44,837 bases of DNA from Rhodococcus jostii NBRC 16295 (lineage in GTDB: Bacteria; Actinomycetota; Actinomycetes; Mycobacteriales; Mycobacteriaceae): NCBI RefSeq assembly GCF_001894825.1, contig NZ_BCWY01000075.1:1-44837 (forward strand), in the 5' to 3' direction. The position numbers and the translations under genes are program-made. The notes beneath the pieces were generated by a model. The model was not told the origin of the DNA. It did not search any database and saw only the letters and a list, made by a program, of their open reading frames with translations. Shown here piece after piece: positions 17,968 through 26,877 of this stretch. Position 1 is the first letter of the stretch; each line of letters starts with the position of its first letter.

Positions 17968-18999
17968 ACCGTCGGCGATCAGCGGCCAGAGGTCACGTTC
18001 CCCGGCTGCGGTCGCGGCGGCGGTGAGTAACTCGTCCCAGTACCGGACCGAACCGTATTCCGAACGCCAGGCCAGCAACGAGTTCGTGTGCCGATGCAGT
18101 TCGTGCTCCATCGTGAATCCGATCGCGCCGAGACACTGATGTGCGTTGCGCACCACCACCGACGCGGCGTGGCCGGCACACGACTTCGCGGCGGCGACGG
18201 CGAAACCGGCCTCCGAGCTACCGAAACCGTGCTCCTCGGCGATCGATACCGCAGCGTTGGCGGCGGCGCGTGCCAGGGCGCCCTCCGCAACGATGTCGGC
18301 GACCATGGCCTGCACCGCCTGAAACTTGCCCACCGCGCGACCGAACTGCGTGCGCGCCGACGTGTGCTCGACGACGAGGGCCAGGACGTGTTCCATGGTC
18401 CCGGCCATTGCGAGTGCCCGAGCCAGTGCGCCGCGCCGGAGGAACTCGGTCACGACGCTCGCGGGCACGGGCGTGCCCTGCTGTGCGGAGACGTCGACCC
18501 GGACGTGATCCCGCGGCATCGACGCGAGGTTGACCGCCTCCGTCACGTCGAAGTCCGAGGAGAGAAATTCGGCTACCTGCCACGCGCCGTCGTTCTCCCA
18601 CAGCGCAACCAGCGCATCCACCGAACGCGCCCACGGGACGTGCCGGGCGGTGCCGTCGGCGTCCAGCACGGCTGCGGTGCGGACCACGGCGGGGCCGGAG
18701 TTCGCGGTCGGGCAGCCGGACCTGACGAGCAGCCATCCCGCGAGCAGATCGTTCTCGGCGATCGGGAGGTCGGTGTCGCCCGCGGCGGCGAGCAGGTAGG
18801 CCGACTCCGTCCATCCGGCGTCGCTGCCGCCCTCGGACTCGGGGCCGGTGAGCCTGGTGAGCCCGAGATCGGCGAGCGTCGACCACAACGCGCGATCGAA
18901 CGCCGGGGCCTCGCCCGGGGTCCGTCGGTCCGCGGCGAAGACCTGGTCGAGCATGCGCGCGAACTCCCGCATCTCGGTGTCGGTTGCCGGCACGGTCAT
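17965..18999 (-). CDS. Acyl-CoA dehydrogenase, short heteromeric-type subunit
   Basis: Flavin-dependent dehydrogenase family protein of 344 residues, shorter than the 380-residue norm. It starts with a helical domain and ends in GAIGFTMEHELHRHT, a segment typical of one partner of the actinobacterial heteromeric (FadE26/27, FadE28/29-like) enzymes. The start overlaps the stop of the upstream synthetase-dehydrogenase gene by ATGA at 18999. This tight coupling of a long and a short dehydrogenase is the usual sign of an alpha2beta2 enzyme acting on bulky CoA thioesters. The substrate is unknown. The stop codon lies in a palindromic repeat shared with the convergent alkylsulfatase gene. Confidence 0.85.
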   Translation of the reverse strand: MTVPATDTEMREFARMLDQVFAADRRTPGEAPAFDRALWSTLADLGLTRLTGPESEGGSDAGWTESAYLLAAAGDTDLPIAENDLLAGWLLVRSGCPTANSGPAVVRTAAVLDADGTARHVPWARSVDALVALWENDGAWQVAEFLSSDFDVTEAVNLASMPRDHVRVDVSAQQGTPVPASVVTEFLRRGALARALAMAGTMEHVLALVVEHTSARTQFGRAVGKFQAVQAMVADIVAEGALARAAANAAVSIAEEHGFGSSEAGFAVAAAKSCAGHAASVVVRNAHQCLGAIGFTMEHELHRHTNSLLAWRSEYGSVRYWDELLTAAATAAGERDLWPLIADG

Positions 19000-21719
19000 C
19001 AGCGCATCCCCAATCCCCGCGCGATGACTCCGCGCAGAATCTCACTCGTACCGCCCCGCAGCGTGAATCCGGGGCGTTGCATCACGCCGGCCCGCACCAG
19101 CTCGGCGAAGTGGTCGCTGCCGGCCTCCGCTTCGCCCGCCAATTCCTCGACGAGGTCGGCGATGTCGCCTTCGGTCTTGGTGCCGAGCACCTTCACCACC
19201 GAAGCGCCGAGCTCGGCGTCGTCACCCCGTTCCAATGCCTCCGACACCGCGCGGGACATGTGATGGAGACCGAAGATCCGGGCTGCGAGCGCACCGATGC
19301 GCGCATCCGCGGGTTGGCGGCCCTCGCTGGTTTCCTCTGCCATCACCGCGAGAAGCGGAAACGTGGACATGAAGCGTTCCGGACCACTGCGTTCGAACCC
19401 GAGCTCGGAGGTGACCTGCTTCCAGCCGTCGCCTATCCGGCCGAGCACCAACTCGTCCGGCACGAACACGTCGTCGAGGATCACCTCGTTGAAGTGGTGG
19501 TCTCCCGACATCGAGAGGATCGGTCTGATCTGTATCCCTGGTGAATCGAGGAGAACGATGAATTGGCTGAGCCCGGCGTGGCGCTGCTCCGGATCCAGCG
19601 GGGCGGAACGCGCGAGGGCGAAGAAGGCGTCGGCACGGTGGGCCCCGGAGGTCCACAGTTTGGTCCCGGTGATCCGCCAGCCACCCTCCACCCGGACCGC
19701 TTTCGTCCGGACGCTCGCAAGGTCGGAGCCCGATTCCGGCTCGCTCATGCCGATCGCCCAGCTGATCTCGCCGTGCGCGATGCCGGGGAGGAACCGCTGC
19801 TTCTGTTCCTCGGTGCCGTAGGTGAGGAGCGACGGCGCAGCCTGCCGGTCCGCGACCCACTGTGCGGCGACGGGAGCGCCGACGGCCAGAAGCTCTTCGG
19901 TGACGACGAAACGCTCCATGAACGTGCGGCCCTGCCCGCCGTACTGCACGGGAATGGTCATGCCCAGCCATCCGCGAGCGGCGAGGGACTTCGTGAAGTC
20001 CGGATTCCACCGGGTGAGCCACGTGTCCACACCCGGGGTGAACACGCCTGCGTCGATCTGCTCGCGCAGGAACGTTCGCACCTCGGCCCGCAACGCGTCG
20101 AGGTCGTGATCGGGTGGGCCCGCGGCCGGGACCACTTGTGTACGCATGCTGTCTACTTCCGTTGACGTATGGGTCGAATGCTTCCGCAGGCTCATCCCCT
20201 GCAATGCGGCTTTGGCCAATTTTCCCGTGGGCGTCCGCGGCAGCTCGGTCACGAACTCGACGCTGCGCGGGCACTTGTACCCGGCGACACGCCCCCGGCA
20301 GTAGTCGAGCAGTTCCGCGACGAGTGCGTCGTTGCCCGCGACACCGGGAATGGGCTCCACCACCGCGTGCACCGATTGCCCCATGTCTTCGTCCGGCACA
20401 CCGATCACGGCCACGTCGGCCACCTTCGGGTGGACCGCGAGGATGTTCTCGATTTCCTGCGGGTAGATGTTGACTCCACCGGAGATGATCACGAACTTCG
20501 CACGGTCGGTGAGGAACAGGTAGTCGTCTTCGTCCAGGTAGCCGATGTCCCCGGTCGTCACCCAGTCGGGGTGGCGGGGGTGACGCGACTGCGCCGTCTT
20601 GACCGGATCGTTGTGATACTCGAACGAATGGCCGGGCCGGGCGAAGTAGATGAGCCCGACCTGTCCTGCCGGCAATTCGGTCCCGTCTTCTGCGCAGACG
20701 TATGCCCGGCTGGTGGCACCCTGTCCGCGACCGACGCTGCCGGGTTTGCGCAGCCACTCCTGCGTCGTGATCACCGTACTTCCCACCGACTCGGTCGACG
20801 AGTAGTACTCGTAGAGGATTTCGCCCCACCAGTCGATCATCGCCCGTTTGACCTCCGGTGGGCAGGGCGCCGCTGCGTGGATCGCGACACGCATGGACGA
20901 GAGGTCGTACCGGTTCCGCACCTCTTCGGGCAGCTTCAACATCCTGATGAAATGTGTCGGTACCCATTGGCTGTGGCTGACGCCGTACCGCTCGAGGAAC
21001 TGCAGACTCGACTCGGCGTCGAATCGGTCGGCCATCACCACGGTCCCGCCGAGAGCGTGAGCGCCGGCACCGTAACGCAACGGCGCGGCGTGATAGATCG
21101 GCGCGGGAGAGAAATACACGGAATTCTCGTCGAAGCCGAAGTTACGCAGCAGCCCCACGAACTGGGGCCCCGGCTCGTCGCCGACCTGGTCGTCGGACTG
21201 GGCGACCGCAATGCCCTTCGGGCGCCCGGTCGTCCCGGACGAGTACAGCATGTCCGAGCCGCGCGGCTGATCGCGCGGCGGTCGGATGCTCAGGGACGCG
21301 ACGGCACGGTCGTAGTCGTCGTGACCGGGCACCGCCCCGCCGAAGGCCAGCCTGCTGTGGACCTTCGGAGTCGAGTCGACGATTGCGGTCGCGAGCTCGG
21401 CCAGCGGGGCCGACACCACGAGCACCCGAGCGTCGCAGTCGTCGACGATGTAGGCGACCTCGGCCGGGGTGAGGTGGGTGTTGACGAAGGTCACGACCAT
21501 GCCGGACCGCACGGCACCCCAGTAGATCTCGAATACCCTGGCGTCGTTGACCGACAGCACCGCGAGGTGGTCGCCGGGAGCGAGGCCCTGCCCCGTCAGC
21601 CAGTGCGCGAACTGCACGGATCTGTCCTCGAGGTCGCGGTAGGTCACGATCTTGCCGGTGGCGGCTTCGATGACGGCCGGCTTGCCGGGAGTGGTTGCGG
21701 CGTGGCGTCCGGGATACAT
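18999..21719 (-). CDS. Acyl-CoA synthetase fused in frame to acyl-CoA dehydrogenase
   Basis: One open frame of 906 residues with two complete enzymes. Residues 1-505 are an ATP-dependent acyl-CoA/acid-CoA ligase: SSGTTGRPKG at 160-169, GDIGYLD at 390-396, and catalytic Lys500 in PTGKLAK. Residues 525-906 are an acyl-CoA dehydrogenase: SEPESGSDLAS mid-domain and likely base Glu893 in RGGTSEILR. The linker (about 508-524) is short and polar. The ATG at 21719 has an ideal AGGAGG. Met525 (base 20147) also has GGAAG eight bases upstream, so it may be a second start or the relic of a separate gene. A lost stop or a sequencing frameshift at the junction is the alternative. It follows an ACAD gene by 22 bp. 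Confidence 0.9.
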   Translation of the reverse strand: MYPGRHAATTPGKPAVIEAATGKIVTYRDLEDRSVQFAHWLTGQGLAPGDHLAVLSVNDARVFEIYWGAVRSGMVVTFVNTHLTPAEVAYIVDDCDARVLVVSAPLAELATAIVDSTPKVHSRLAFGGAVPGHDDYDRAVASLSIRPPRDQPRGSDMLYSSGTTGRPKGIAVAQSDDQVGDEPGPQFVGLLRNFGFDENSVYFSPAPIYHAAPLRYGAGAHALGGTVVMADRFDAESSLQFLERYGVSHSQWVPTHFIRMLKLPEEVRNRYDLSSMRVAIHAAAPCPPEVKRAMIDWWGEILYEYYSSTESVGSTVITTQEWLRKPGSVGRGQGATSRAYVCAEDGTELPAGQVGLIYFARPGHSFEYHNDPVKTAQSRHPRHPDWVTTGDIGYLDEDDYLFLTDRAKFVIISGGVNIYPQEIENILAVHPKVADVAVIGVPDEDMGQSVHAVVEPIPGVAGNDALVAELLDYCRGRVAGYKCPRSVEFVTELPRTPTGKLAKAALQGMSLRKHSTHTSTEVDSMRTQVVPAAGPPDHDLDALRAEVRTFLREQIDAGVFTPGVDTWLTRWNPDFTKSLAARGWLGMTIPVQYGGQGRTFMERFVVTEELLAVGAPVAAQWVADRQAAPSLLTYGTEEQKQRFLPGIAHGEISWAIGMSEPESGSDLASVRTKAVRVEGGWRITGTKLWTSGAHRADAFFALARSAPLDPEQRHAGLSQFIVLLDSPGIQIRPILSMSGDHHFNEVILDDVFVPDELVLGRIGDGWKQVTSELGFERSGPERFMSTFPLLAVMAEETSEGRQPADARIGALAARIFGLHHMSRAVSEALERGDDAELGASVVKVLGTKTEGDIADLVEELAGEAEAGSDHFAELVRAGVMQRPGFTLRGGTSEILRGVIARGLGMR

Positions 21720-21741
21720 GTCGTTCCTCCTTCGATCCGGT

Positions 21742-22899
21742 CTACAGCCCCAGGTCCTTGGCGATGATGGTCTTCATGACTTCGCTCGTTCCGCCGTAGA
21801 TTCGAGTCACGCGAGTGTCGGCGTAAAGCCGTGCAATCGGGTACTCGGTGATGTAGCCGTATCCACCGTGCAACTGCAGGCACTTGTCGATCACTCGACC
21901 TGCGGTCTCGGTGCAGAACAGCTTGGCCCGCGCTGCGTCGGCCACGGTGAGCTCACCTCGGTCGAGGAGTTCGAGGGCGTTGTCGGCGAGCACCCGTGCC
22001 GCCTGGACTTCGGCGGAGCACTCGGCGAGCACGAACTTCGTGTTCTGGAACGAGGCAACGGTCTTGCCGAAGACGGTGCGGTCCTGCACGTACCGAGTGG
22101 CGTGCAGCATCGCCGCCTCGGCGTGCGCCACCGAGTTCAGTGCGATGCTCAACCGCTCCTGCGGAAGGTTGTGGGTGAGGTACCCGAACGCCTTTCCCTC
22201 CTCACCCAGGAGGTTCGCGACCGGAACACGTACGTCGTGGTAGGACAGCTCTGCCGTATCCTGTTGATGCAGACCGAGTTTGTCGAGCTTGCGCCCCACC
22301 TGGAATCCCTCGCACTCCTTCGGCACCGCGATGATGGACAGTCCGGCCCGCCGGTTCTCCGGATCGAAAGGAGCTGTGCGGCAGACGGTCAGGACCAGGT
22401 CTGCCGTCACCCCGCCGGTGATGAAGGTCTTGGCTCCGTTGAGCACGTAGTGCGTGCCGTCCGCGGAGAGCTTGGCGGTGGTGGTGATGTTGGCCAGATC
22501 CGAGCCCGTTCCCGGTTCGGTCATCGCGATCGCCGTCATCAATCGACCGGACGCGAAGTCCGGGAGCCACCGCTGCTTCTGCTCCTCGGATCCGTATTCG
22601 AGGAGATACCCCAGGATGATGCACGAGTGAACGGTGTACGAGCCGAACGACACTCCCGCCCGGGCGACCTCCTCGAAGACGATGGTGGCGAACTTGAAGC
22701 TCGTCTCGCCCCCGCCGCCGAACTCCTCGGGCACCGAGATGCCGAGGATTCCCAGTTCGCCGAGTCGTTCGAAGAATTCACGCGGTGGACGCCCGAGTTC
22801 GTCCCACTTCTCCCGATTGGGCAGTACCTCGCGGGCGATGAATTCCCGGACCATCGTTCGGAACTCGTCGTGTTCCCGGTTGAAGAGTGTCCGCTTCAC
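21742..22899 (-). CDS. Acyl-CoA dehydrogenase
   Basis: FAD enzyme that makes the 2,3-double bond in an acyl-CoA and passes electrons to ETF. At 385 residues it is the family length. It has IAMTEPGTGSDLA mid-domain, QLHGGYGYITEYP and the catalytic-base segment YGGTSEVMK near the C-terminus. The N-terminus MKRTLFNREHDEFR matches the paralogues at 30743 and 34484, which have the same length. The GTG at 22899 is preceded by AAAGGAC. It lies between a crotonase gene (56 bp upstream) and the synthetase-dehydrogenase fusion gene (22 bp downstream), in one operon. Chain length or branching preference is not readable. Confidence 0.95.
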   Translation of the reverse strand: MKRTLFNREHDEFRTMVREFIAREVLPNREKWDELGRPPREFFERLGELGILGISVPEEFGGGGETSFKFATIVFEEVARAGVSFGSYTVHSCIILGYLLEYGSEEQKQRWLPDFASGRLMTAIAMTEPGTGSDLANITTTAKLSADGTHYVLNGAKTFITGGVTADLVLTVCRTAPFDPENRRAGLSIIAVPKECEGFQVGRKLDKLGLHQQDTAELSYHDVRVPVANLLGEEGKAFGYLTHNLPQERLSIALNSVAHAEAAMLHATRYVQDRTVFGKTVASFQNTKFVLAECSAEVQAARVLADNALELLDRGELTVADAARAKLFCTETAGRVIDKCLQLHGGYGYITEYPIARLYADTRVTRIYGGTSEVMKTIIAKDLGL

Positions 22900-22955
22900 T
22901 GCGGGTCCTTTCGTTGCTGTACGTCGATAGGGTTGCAGAAGTCGCCGGGCGTCGT

Positions 22956-23768
22956 TCAGCTCCCGGTGAACTGCCCGGCCCGTCGCTCGACGAAGGCCGA
23001 CAGGGCCTCGCCGTGGTCGGTGGTGTGATGCGACAGCGCCTGCATCGCGGCGGAGAGTTCGAGCAGACTGTCGAGGTCCTGACGTTGCCCCTCACGGAGG
23101 AGCTTCTTCGTCATCCGGAGGGCGTGCGGCGGGTTGACCGCCACCCGCTCGGCCAATTCGCGTGCCGTATCGAGCAGCTGTTCGGGGTCGACGATGCGCG
23201 AGACCATGCCCCAGTCGAGCGCGGTGGCCGCGTCCACCCGGTCGCCGGTGAAGGCCATTTCGGCGGCGCGTGCGGCACCGATGGCCCGCGGCAGCAACCA
23301 GGCGCCGCCATCGCCGGGGATTATGCCCAGTTTTACGAAGCTTTCCGCGAAGAAGGCGTTGGCCGAGGCGACACGCATGTCGCACATCATCGCCAGATCG
23401 CAGCCGGCGCCGACGGCAGGACCGTTGACAGCCGCGATGATCGGGACCTCGCAGTGGTAGATCGCCTTGGGGAGCCGCTGAATGCCGCGGCGGTATCCCT
23501 CCCGCATCACGTGCGGGGCGCCGCCGAACATCCCGGCACGATCCGCCATGTTCTTGACGTTTCCTCCGGCGGAGAACGCGCTGCCTGCGCCGGTGAGGAT
23601 GACGACCCGCGTGTCGACGTCCTCGTTCACTTCCTCGACGAGTTCGACCAGCCGGTCGATGACGTCGTTCCCGGAGATGGGGTTGCGCGCGTCCGGCAGA
23701 TTGATCGTCCAGGTGACGACATGGTCGCGACGGCTGGAGAGTACGACGTCGGCCGAGGTGGCGGTCAT
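22956..23768 (-). CDS. Crotonase-family protein (hydratase or isomerase)
   Basis: Enoyl-CoA hydratase/isomerase superfamily protein of 270 residues. The oxyanion-hole segment FSAGGN (65-70) is present. Aligned by eye to rat mitochondrial hydratase, the first catalytic Glu is Asp124 (GAGCDLAM) and the second is Phe144 (ESFVKLG), so it lacks both. Asp153 in PGDGGAWLLPR sits next to the position of the catalytic Asp of PaaG-type isomerases. A delta3,delta2-isomerase or another crotonase reaction is therefore as likely as hydration. ATG 23768 follows GAAGGG. It heads the left-arm operon, and copy A of the 18-bp element lies in its promoter at 23790-23807. Confidence 0.88.
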   Translation of the reverse strand: MTATSADVVLSSRRDHVVTWTINLPDARNPISGNDVIDRLVELVEEVNEDVDTRVVILTGAGSAFSAGGNVKNMADRAGMFGGAPHVMREGYRRGIQRLPKAIYHCEVPIIAAVNGPAVGAGCDLAMMCDMRVASANAFFAESFVKLGIIPGDGGAWLLPRAIGAARAAEMAFTGDRVDAATALDWGMVSRIVDPEQLLDTARELAERVAVNPPHALRMTKKLLREGQRQDLDSLLELSAAMQALSHHTTDHGEALSAFVERRAGQFTGS

Positions 23769-23789
23769 AAAATACCCTTCGAAGCAGAG

Positions 23790-23807
23790 GTTATTGCATA
23801 TTCACTT
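23790..23807 (-). promoter_or_regulatory. 18-bp island element, copy A
   Basis: On the minus strand this reads AAGTGAATATGCAATAAC, an exact match to the consensus. It lies 22 bp upstream of the crotonase start. A TTGACA on the same strand (23832-23827) stands 22 bp before TGAATA, the same geometry as copy D. Confidence 0.6.
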
Positions 23808-23945
23808 TGTCGGACTTCTTCCTGCATGTCAACAGAATCTTTCGGAATGCTCCGTGATTGCGGAATCGCTCGTCGGCCGGGCCACGACGACGGAACGGCC
23901 GCGTTCACCCCACCGGGCGTCCAGCACCCCGATCGCGGACTCACC

Positions 23946-25304
23946 TCAGATTCCTTGTTGCGGAACATCGTTGACGACATACCCGCGGAGACGTTTCCTG
24001 TCGCGTTCGGGGTCGATGATCAGGGCGCCGAGAAGACCGGCCGCGACGGCCACGACTCCGAGGATCTGGAACGCCGTGGCGTAGCCCCCCGCCGACGTCG
24101 CGGCCGCATCGACGATGCGTCCCATCAGATACGGCGCGATGAACCCGCCGATCGCCATCAGCGACAGGAAGACACCCAGTGTCCCCGCGACCTGCCTCGG
24201 GGGGCAGAGTTCGGCCACCGCGGCATTGAGCAACGGGAATACCGGTGAGCCGACCGCGTACCCGATCGAGACGACGAGCACGGCGAACACCGGAGTGGTG
24301 ATGTACGGCAACGTCGCGAGGACGCAGCCGCCGATGACGAGACCGACCACCGGGAGGATCACCCGCGCGGTTCTCATACTTGCGCCCCGTACGACGAGAC
24401 GGTCACTGAACCACGTGGAACTCAGCATGATGACGAGTCCGAACAGGCTCGGGATGGAGAACATGGATCCGGCCTGCAGTCGGCTGTAGCCCAGGCCGGT
24501 CTCGAAATACGACGGCAACCAGGTGAGCACGACGGACACCAGCGCATACACGCTGATCACGATCAGGGCTCCGCCGACAAAGGTGGGTGAGCGGAAGATC
24601 CGCGTCCACGGCACCGCCGGCTCGACATCGCCGTGGGGCGCGGCGGAGTCGCATCCGCCGGCGGCAGGCCAAGTGTCTCGGCGCCGGTACGGCCCCTCCG
24701 ACCACACGAGCAGCCAGAGAACGCACCAGCCGAGACCGATGATGGACAACGCGACCAAGGCGGAGCGCCATCCCCACGCGACGGCGACGTACGCCAGCAT
24801 CGGAGCGATCGCGATCTTGGCGATCGACGCCGCGCAGGCGAGCAGCGCGCCGGGAAGACCGCGGCGAGCGGGCGGATGCCACGAGTACGTCGCGGTGTAC
24901 AACAGCGCCGAGTTCGGGCCCTCCGCCAACCCGAGAAGCATCCGGCTCACCAGAAGCGTGGCGAAACCGGCCGCCACGATGAGCGGCAGCATGGCCACCG
25001 ACCACAGAATCGCGAGAATCGCGAGGGCCCAGCGCAGACCGAGCCATCGGTCCAGGACGCCCGAGAGCAACCCGCCGAGCGACAGCATCAGGAAGAAGAC
25101 GCTTCCCGCGAGACCGATCTCCGAAGAGGACAGGCCGAGTTCGTGTGCGAGCGGTTGGGCGATGATCCCCAGCACCGCCTTGTCGGCGAAATTGACGATG
25201 TACATGAGTACGAGCACGCCCGTCAGCCCCCAGGCAGTGCGGCGTGATTCGCCGGCGTCCCCGAGAGCGGAGAGCCGCCTGGTGGTTCTCTGATCTGCTA
25301 CCAC
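23946..25304 (-). CDS. MFS transporter
   Basis: Major facilitator superfamily permease of 452 residues with twelve hydrophobic segments. The loop between helices 2 and 3 (GGLLSGVLDRWLGLRW) is of the conserved MFS type. The N-terminal LMYIVNFADKAVLGIIAQPL resembles anion/aromatic-acid and sugar-acid symporters. The GTG at 25304 has AGGAG five bases upstream. It is the first gene of the left arm and probably imports the organic acid or alcohol that the island degrades. Direction and substrate are inferred from context only. A 177-bp gap with its own promoter element separates it from the crotonase gene. Confidence 0.9.
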   Translation of the reverse strand: MVADQRTTRRLSALGDAGESRRTAWGLTGVLVLMYIVNFADKAVLGIIAQPLAHELGLSSSEIGLAGSVFFLMLSLGGLLSGVLDRWLGLRWALAILAILWSVAMLPLIVAAGFATLLVSRMLLGLAEGPNSALLYTATYSWHPPARRGLPGALLACAASIAKIAIAPMLAYVAVAWGWRSALVALSIIGLGWCVLWLLVWSEGPYRRRDTWPAAGGCDSAAPHGDVEPAVPWTRIFRSPTFVGGALIVISVYALVSVVLTWLPSYFETGLGYSRLQAGSMFSIPSLFGLVIMLSSTWFSDRLVVRGASMRTARVILPVVGLVIGGCVLATLPYITTPVFAVLVVSIGYAVGSPVFPLLNAAVAELCPPRQVAGTLGVFLSLMAIGGFIAPYLMGRIVDAAATSAGGYATAFQILGVVAVAAGLLGALIIDPERDRKRLRGYVVNDVPQQGI

Positions 25305-25448
25305 GAAAACTCCTAGAGAGTGAGTGCTGATTCGCGTTCGACGCCGAACTGGACGCGGTAAGCATCGGAAGTGACAGTAGTCACATCGGCGCGTCCGGTT
25401 CAGAATTCAATCACCGAAGTGGCTATCTATCAACCATTATTCCGAAAC

Positions 25449-25466
25449 ATGTGAATTTGCTATAAC
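25449..25466 (+). promoter_or_regulatory. 18-bp island element, copy B
   Basis: Reads ATGTGAATTTGCTATAAC, with two mismatches to AAGTGAATATGCNNTAAC. It lies mid-way in the MFS/thiolase divergent region. Confidence 0.45.
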
Positions 25467-25554
25467 CTGATGTCCACCGCCGATCTCCTACTGTTCGCAC
25501 GTCCGCAGCACCGCCGCCGGGCCGGAGACTGGACGTCAGGAAATCTGTCCATCT

Positions 25555-25572
25555 GTTATCGCATATTTACTT
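25555..25572 (-). promoter_or_regulatory. 18-bp island element, copy C
   Basis: On the minus strand reads AAGTAAATATGCGATAAC, one mismatch to the consensus. It ends 47 bp before the thiolase start. Confidence 0.55.
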
Positions 25573-25619
25573 ACGAGTGGCACGGAAACGTCCGTGACCT
25601 GCAAACGAGGAGTAATCAC

Positions 25620-26786
25620 ATGAACGACGCAGTGATCGTCGACGCCGTCCGCACACCGGTGGGCCGACGCAACGGAGCGCTCGCCGGGATCCATCCCGTC
25701 GATCTGTCCGCGCACGTACTGCGCGCCCTGAGCGATCGGAACGATCTGGATCCGAGTTCCGTAGACGACGTGCTGTGGGGCTGCGTGAGCCAGGTCGGCG
25801 AACAGGCGGGTGGCGTCGGCCGCTTCGCGGTGCTTGCCGCCGGCTGGCCCGAGTCGGTACCCGGCGTGTCGATCGAACGTGCCTGCGGGTCGTCGCAACA
25901 AGCCCTCCACTTCGCCGCGGCGGGCGTGATCAGCGGACAGTACGACATCGCCATCGCCGGGGGCGTCGAGAGCATGAGCCGCGTGCCGATGGGATCGGCG
26001 CGCAATGCCGCGGGATGCGGCGCACCGTTCGGCCCACTCGTCCGGGAGCGGTACGACGACGTCGAATTCAACCAGGGCGTCGGCGCCGAGATGATCGCCG
26101 AGAAATTCGCCCTGAGCCGGTCCCGGCTCGACCAGCATGGGCTTGACTCGCACGCGCGTGCCGCCGCAGCCATCGACGAGGGGCGATTCGAGGGGCAGAT
26201 TGCCCCGGTCGAGGTGACCGGTCCGGACGGGGCGTCGTTCATGTTCGACACCGACGAGGGTGTGAGGCGCTCGTCGACGCCGGAGCGCCTGAGCGCACTC
26301 CCCACCCCGTTCAAGGAGGACGGCCGGATCACCGCCGGCAATTCGTCACAGATCTCGGACGGCGCCGCAGCACTGCTCGTGACCAGCAGCGAGGTTGCCG
26401 CGCGCCACGGCTGGAACCCGCTCGCCCGCATCCACACGGTGGCCCTCGCCGGCGTCGATCCGGTGACGATGGCCACCGGCCCGATCCCGGCCACCGCCAA
26501 GGTGCTTGCCCGGGCCGGGCTGTCCCTCGGTGACATCGGGGCATTCGAGATCAACGAGGCGTTCTCGTCGGTCACTCTGGCCTGGCTACAGGAGACCGGC
26601 GCCGACTACGCGAAGCTCAATCCACTGGGCGGCGCGATGGCGATCGGTCACCCACTCGGAGGCTCGGGCGCCCGGTTGGCAACCACACTCGTACACCACA
26701 TGCGCGACAGCGGAATTCGGTACGGCCTGCAGTCGATGTGCGAGGCGGGCGGCATGGCCAATGCGATGATCCTCGAACTTCTCTGA
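25620..26786 (+). CDS. Thiolase (acetyl-CoA acyltransferase)
   Basis: Cleaves 3-ketoacyl-CoA with CoA to acetyl-CoA (or propionyl-CoA) and a shortened acyl-CoA. The protein has 388 residues. The acyl-accepting nucleophile is Cys89 in ERACGSSQQA, the GHP motif has His344, and the second Cys is Cys374 in SMCEAGG. NEAF is also present. The ATG at 25620 has GAGGAG upstream. It is the first gene of the right arm. A paralogue of identical length closes the same arm at 31947, so the two may serve different chain positions or substrates. Confidence 0.95.
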   Translation: MNDAVIVDAVRTPVGRRNGALAGIHPVDLSAHVLRALSDRNDLDPSSVDDVLWGCVSQVGEQAGGVGRFAVLAAGWPESVPGVSIERACGSSQQALHFAAAGVISGQYDIAIAGGVESMSRVPMGSARNAAGCGAPFGPLVRERYDDVEFNQGVGAEMIAEKFALSRSRLDQHGLDSHARAAAAIDEGRFEGQIAPVEVTGPDGASFMFDTDEGVRRSSTPERLSALPTPFKEDGRITAGNSSQISDGAAALLVTSSEVAARHGWNPLARIHTVALAGVDPVTMATGPIPATAKVLARAGLSLGDIGAFEINEAFSSVTLAWLQETGADYAKLNPLGGAMAIGHPLGGSGARLATTLVHHMRDSGIRYGLQSMCEAGGMANAMILELL

Positions 26787-26877
26787 CCGGAAACCCCCGC
26801 CGGAACATGGCGTGGTGAAAATTCTCGATCACCTCGAACTCACCCCATTCGTTCTTGACATAGCGCTATATGCGACG

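Larger units (their letters stand above)
25305..25619. promoter_or_regulatory. Divergent promoter region of the beta-oxidation island
   Basis: This 315-bp gene-free stretch separates the MFS gene from the first thiolase. It is more AT-rich than its surroundings. It holds an imperfect palindrome around GTGACAGTAGTCAC (25371-25384) and two copies of the 18-bp island element (25449-25466 and 25555-25572). An in-frame ATG at 25470 would extend the thiolase through the second copy and is not used here. Confidence 0.7.

Noticed and set aside
25470..25619. N-terminal extension of the first thiolase from the ATG at 25470
   Set aside because: It crosses a copy of the 18-bp promoter element, has no thiolase similarity, and the ATG at 25620 has a good GAGGAG.
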